Assembly (NCBI RefSeq): GCF_018812025.1 | Contig: NC_063052.1 | Location: 25,989,726 to 26,053,725, forward strand | Length of the DNA stretch: 64,000 nucleotides | Direction of reading: 5' to 3' | Source of the DNA: Megalobrama amblycephala | Taxonomy: Eukaryota > Chordata > Actinopteri > Cypriniformes > Xenocyprididae | Shown here: piece after piece, positions 59,244-64,000 of the stretch | Layout of the letters: each line of letters starts with the position of its first letter | Numbering within the stretch: position 1 is the first letter of the stretch | The notes under the pieces: generated by a model | Databases searched by the model: none | Told to the model about the DNA's origin: nothing | What the model saw: only the letters and a program-made list of their open reading frames with translations | Made by a program: the position numbers and the translations under genes

Positions 59244-59450
59244 CAGTGGTGTGCACAGACCTCCGTGAGGGCAGGGGCGCAATCGCGTTGAGGGGGGGAT
59301 GAGATTGTTCTCCCGCTGTAGAAATCGCGTTCCGGTGGGGGATGCAGGGGGAACGCGGGGGCACCGCGATGCGACCGCAAAGGGCACTTTCACTTTCACG
59401 ATCAAAGGGGCAGGGCTCAACCCCCCCCCTCCCCCTTGTGCACGCCACTG
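59244..59450. mobile_element. hAT-type MITE with perfect 8-bp duplication, 24 bp past the tmem74 stop
   Basis: Ends CAGTGGTGTGCACA and TGTGCACGCCACTG are inverse with one mismatch; CTGACAAT flanks both sides (59236-59243, 59451-59458). 207 bp, very rich in G/C homopolymers (eight or more C near 59421-59435). Lies within the likely 3' UTR of tmem74. Confidence 0.92.
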
Positions 59451-59473
59451 CTGACAATATATGTTTTTTGGCT

Positions 59474-60369
<896 letters not shown>

Positions 60370-61254
60370 TGCAGGATGAAGACAAAAACAACAATTTATA
60401 ATAGGCAATGAAACCCTTTCAGTTTTGGATATCACAAAATAGTGTAGAAAAATGTAATATAGCAAATACTAGTAACAAATATTTTGAAGGAAGAAAGTAT
60501 AATTTCACATCTGGCTTATAATGTAATTTGTAAGCATGTTAAATGTAATTAATGACAGAACTGGTATCAACAGAAATAGCAGGTTATATCGTTTATCTTA
60601 ATATATAACATTTATACAATTTTTCCGTCTAAATGTTAAATGTTATACACGTATATTTCTATAATATAAACATTTAAAACGTCCACGTCAAAATATGTTA
60701 CAGTCCATCCTACTGTTACAACTCACCTTGGTAACGGGGTTGATTGTAACCACAGCACAACCTACTTAACATTTACAGTTTAAAAATAAATTACTACTTT
60801 AATTTAAAGCAGGCAAATAACGTATATTACAAATGTCAAAGTTTGATGGGAAAAAACAAGAGTTAATAAAATGTGAAAGACACGTCTCGTCGTAGAGTTA
60901 TCTTCAACATTCTCAATAAAAATATATATATATATATTTTTTTTTAAATGGTTGAATACTTACATTTGATTTTTCTAATTAGTATTTAGGTTCATAAATC
61001 CTTTTCACGACCGAAATGTTCCTAAAAGTGCGTTTTATCCGGTCAACAATACTTGAAATTAAAATACTTGAGCTTTAAACGGCGCGTGAACATCAGCACT
61101 GAACAGAATAGTGAAGCGTTTCCTGGTTTTCAGTCTAAGAAAAAGTAGTCAGGATAACAAGCATTGGGAAAAACATGTTGCCTGGCTTGTGCCTCATCTT
61201 TCACGCCGTCTTTGGTGTCACCGTAAACTCCCAGAAAATAAAGGCATCGCCTAC
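60370..61254. other. Predicted 5'-UTR intron of tmem74, AT-rich
   Basis: No ORF or repeat; (TA)n and poly-T run near 60920-60945. Confidence 0.45.
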
Positions 61255-61440
61255 CTTCTCCAAGCAGCGTCTCGCTGGCATTCCTGCAGGGCTCGCGCTC
61301 CGTTAATTAAGGGAAGCTCATCCTGTTCCACCCGCGCGCCGCGCTCAGGTCGCCTCAATGCTCCGCGAGCCTCTACAAGCGGCACAGACGAGGAGAGGAG
61401 GAGAAAAGAGAGGGAGGTTACAGTGTCGTGGGGAAAATGA
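61255..61440 (-). promoter_or_regulatory. tmem74: Predicted noncoding exon 1 and CpG-rich promoter of tmem74
   Basis: The GC- and CpG-rich segment at 61280-61385 (GCGCGCCGCGC, TCGCGAG-like words) is the only CpG island-like block here. A consensus donor GAGAAG|GTAGGC ends the predicted exon at 61255. Start site unknown; no TATA. The plus-strand ORF 61111-61440 is a shadow of the GC-rich block. Confidence 0.5.
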
Positions 61441-61834
61441 AGCCTGATCAAACACTTTCATGCTGTTCTCCTTGTGAGATTCATGTGTTTGACGCAGCCT
61501 ATACAGATTGCATGCCCAAGCTGTGTCCTAAATTAATTATCCTAGAAATTAACATCATTAAAACGTTCTTGAAAATACATTTTAGAAAACATCCGATGAC
61601 GCCAATCCACTGAAATGAATCGTTGATTGCTTTGTCAACACATAATACAATGTCACAATACACTGTAAAGTTAGTTGCACATCATGAATACAGATGTAGC
61701 CTAAATCTGATTTTCATATGTGTAAACATAAAACAATAAATCCTAGATATTTATTTGTAAATACCTGTGTATAGAGGAGATCAGGACCAGGCCTACATGT
61801 CTCAGGGGTAAGTTGTCACAATGTAATGTTTTAA
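61441..61834. other. Upstream of tmem74, no feature recognised
   Basis: AT-rich, no ORF with support. Confidence 0.4.
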
Positions 61835-62650
61835 AGGATTAGTTCACTTCAAATTAAAATTTCCTGATAATTTACTCACCCCCATGTCATCCGAGATGTT
61901 CATGTCTTTCTTTCTTCAGTCAAAAAGAAATTAAGGTTTTGATGAAAACATTCCAGGATTTTTCTCCATATAGTGGACTTCAATGGAGCCCAAACAGTTG
62001 AAGGTCAAAATTACAGTTTCAGTGCAGCTTCAAAGCGTTCTACATGATCCCAGACGAGGAATAAGGGTCTTATCTAGAGAAACCATCACTCATTTTCTTA
62101 AAAATAAATAAATAAATAAATTACATGAGTTTTAACAATAAATGCTCATCTTGAACTAGTTCTCTCTTCTTCTTCTTCTTCTTCTTCTTCTTCTCTATTT
62201 GAATTCCAGCAGTGTAAACACTGCTAAGTGTATTACTGCCCTCCTCAGGTCAAAGTTTGAACTAACTGTTACTTGCACTAGAATATTGTATATGACAATT
62301 TAGTTCAAACTTTGACCTGTGGAGGGCAGTAATACACTTAGAAGTGTCTACACTGCTGGAATTCAAATAGAGAAGAAGAAGAGAGCTAGTTCAAGATGAG
62401 CATTTATGGTTAAAACGTATAAAATTTAAAAAAAAAAAAAAATTTTAGAAAATGAGCGATGGTTTCTCTAGTAAGACCCTTATTTCTTGTCTGGGATCAC
62501 TGTAAACTGTAATTTTGACCTTTAACCATTTGGGTTCCATTGAAGTCCACTATATGGAGAAAAATCCTGGAATGTTTTCATCAAAAACCTTAATTTCTTT
62601 GGGGTTGAGTAAATTATCAGGAAAATTTAATTAGAAAGTGAACCAATCCT
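61835..62650. mobile_element. Palindromic TTAA MITE (AGGATTAG family)
   Basis: TTAA 61831-61834 and 62651-62654; ends AGGATTAGTTCACTTC and AAGTGAACCAATCCT. Arms as in 38794; contains a (CTT)n run at 62163-62195 and a second inner palindrome around CCCTCCTCAGGTCAAAG / CTTTGACCTGTGGAGGG. Confidence 0.88.
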
Positions 62651-62801
62651 TTAAGGTTTTGAGTCAATATATGCAATATATGTATAAGGGAGAAGGTGGC
62701 TAGTTGTCACTTTTATACCGAATACATTTTTGTAAATAAAAATTGTTTATAATGTTATTGCCCAGGGGGAAAAAATATACAGTTCATTTAACCCATATTA
62801 A

Positions 62802-62843
62802 AGGATTAGTTCACTTTTTTTTACACAATGCGTTTGTGTAATA

Positions 62844-62928
<85 letters not shown>

Positions 62929-63415
62929 TAAACAAGTTATGAAGTAATATATCTAGCTTCTGCCAGACCGCCTTCCGTATTCAAATTACGGAAAAAACTG
63001 AACTGGCGTCGCGTCAATTCCTTAAGTTGAATAGGGAAGACGTAGAACGTACAGCATAAGCTTTCTGAAGAATACGGAAGGTGGTCTGGAGGAAGCCAGA
63101 TATATTAATATGTAACTTGTTAAATATGGATTTTTTTTTTTTTTTTTTTTTTTACGCAAACGCATCAGGCGTATTGGAAGGCCTTTATTAAGGCCTTCCA
63201 ATATGTTTATGATGGATGGCTGTAGATGGAGACACTTTCTTCAGCTCATATTTGGTTTGGTAACGCATACTGCCATTATAAAGCTCGGATGCCACAGGAT
63301 ATTTATTAATATTTCTCAGATTGCGTTCATCAGAAAGAAGAAAGTCATATACACCTAGGATGGCTTGAGGGTGAGTAAAGCATGGGGTAATTTTCATTTG
63401 AAAGTGAACTAATCC
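62802..63415. mobile_element. Palindromic TTAA MITE (AGGATTAG-related, different arms) with long (TA)n
   Basis: TTAA 62798-62801 and 63416-63419; ends AGGATTAGTTCAC and GTGAACTAATCC. Inverted inner words ACACAATGCGTTTGTGTAA / TTTACGCAAACGCAT and CTTCTGCCAGACC / GGTCTGGAGGAAG. Includes poly-A and about 40 TA units at 62843-62932. The ends match the other family; the interior differs. Confidence 0.82.
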
Positions 63416-63639
63416 TTAAATCAATAGCGGGGCATGTTGTCACACTATATGGAATAATTTGTCACAATGGAACCTGTTTATTACTAATTTTTCAGCTATA
63501 TTTAAACAATAGAACTATGGTAGAGCAAAAATAACATACAATGGTAACAAAAAGGAGGCTAAAATACTAAACACTGCTTTGTTCAATAAACATCTTATTA
63601 ATTCACTTATACTTATTATCCATAATGTAAAATATAATC
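63416..63639. other. Spacer, nothing recognised
   Basis: AT-rich; no feature. Confidence 0.4.
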
Positions 63640-63780
63640 TGTAAATATATCTATTTTGACTCCTCTTAACTGTGTCTTTATATTTTTTATTTATTATTTT
63701 TTTTGTATGTGTGCACTGCAAAGCTTCATTTACCAAGAAAAGTTCATTGGCAATAAAAATCTTTTTGATTCTGATTATTC
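63640..63780 (+). mobile_element. Probable LINE 3' tail fragment
   Basis: TTCATTGGCAATAAAAATC followed by TTTTTGATTCTGATTATTCTG resembles 3' ends of fish non-LTR elements finishing in (TGATTC)n. Only the last ~140 bp are visible, no coding sequence. Confidence 0.4.
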
Positions 63781-64000
63781 TGCATACTTTCTGCCTTAAA
63801 TTTTCAAATCGACTTGGCTGTATAACTCATTTCAACTTAACTCATTTCAACTCAAATTCAAATTATATTCAACTGAGTTGAATCTTGAATAACTTTAAAA
63901 AAGCTGAAAATTGCTTAACTTATTTTGATGAGTTAAAGTAATGTAAAAACATGTTGTCATGACTTATTGATCATATGATTTTTTTAAAGTATAACATTTA
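63781..64000. other. Window end, AT-rich, nothing recognised
   Basis: Contains short direct repeats of ACTCATTTCAACT (63825-63855), too short to classify. Confidence 0.35.

Noticed and set aside
61111..61451. Coding gene in the GC-rich block upstream of tmem74 (ORFs on both strands)
   Set aside because: Open frames on both strands are expected from GC-rich DNA; splice and CpG context point to a noncoding first exon and promoter.

Overview
This window is nuclear DNA of a teleost fish, most likely a cyprinid (carp, goldfish or zebrafish relative). Two vertebrate genes can be named with confidence, their exons are split by GT-AG introns, and almost everything else is a dense mosaic of DNA transposons, palindromic MITEs, Tc1/mariner copies and one LINE of types typical of cyprinid genomes. 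There are no bacterial operons, CRISPR arrays or viral genomes. The named genes are eif3e (translation initiation factor 3 subunit E, minus strand, 13 coding exons, 16400-44448, 446 codons reconstructed) and tmem74 (minus strand, single coding exon, 59474-60328, 284 aa). EIF3E and TMEM74 are also near neighbours, both on the same strand, in human 8q23, so this is a conserved synteny block.

Layout. 1-3100: a palindromic repeat cut by the window edge, then a tRNA-like SINE head running into a ~199-bp tandem array that carries inverted octamer motifs. 3118-11458: a predicted minus-strand gene I cannot identify, with an N-terminal membrane anchor followed by a Lys/Glu-rich tail. Its introns hold a nested palindrome/Tc1/hAT stack (4030-6640) and two copies of a TTAA-flanked element. 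11.5-16.1 kb: palindromic TTAA MITEs, one split by a hAT element with a perfect 8-bp target duplication. 16.4-44.4 kb: eif3e, whose longer introns are mostly transposons, many nested two to four deep, including a LINE with a reverse transcriptase remnant and a 2.7-kb long-inverted-repeat element in intron 2. 44.5-59.1 kb: intergenic, with more TTAA and hAT elements separated by stretches that look single-copy; no emc2 exon was seen here. 59.2-61.4 kb: tmem74, with a hAT MITE inside its probable 3' UTR and a GC-rich noncoding first exon. 61.8-64 kb: two more palindromic TTAA elements and a probable LINE tail.

Functional links. eif3e works in cytoplasmic translation initiation; tmem74 is a lysosome/autophagosome membrane protein in mammals. 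They share location, not a pathway. The main novelty is in the mobile DNA: several distinct TTAA-duplicating palindromic families share terminal and subterminal motifs, at least six hAT insertions have perfect 8-bp duplications, and the nesting gives relative ages. Exon coordinates come from reading splice signals by eye and checking reading-frame continuity; no alignment was run.
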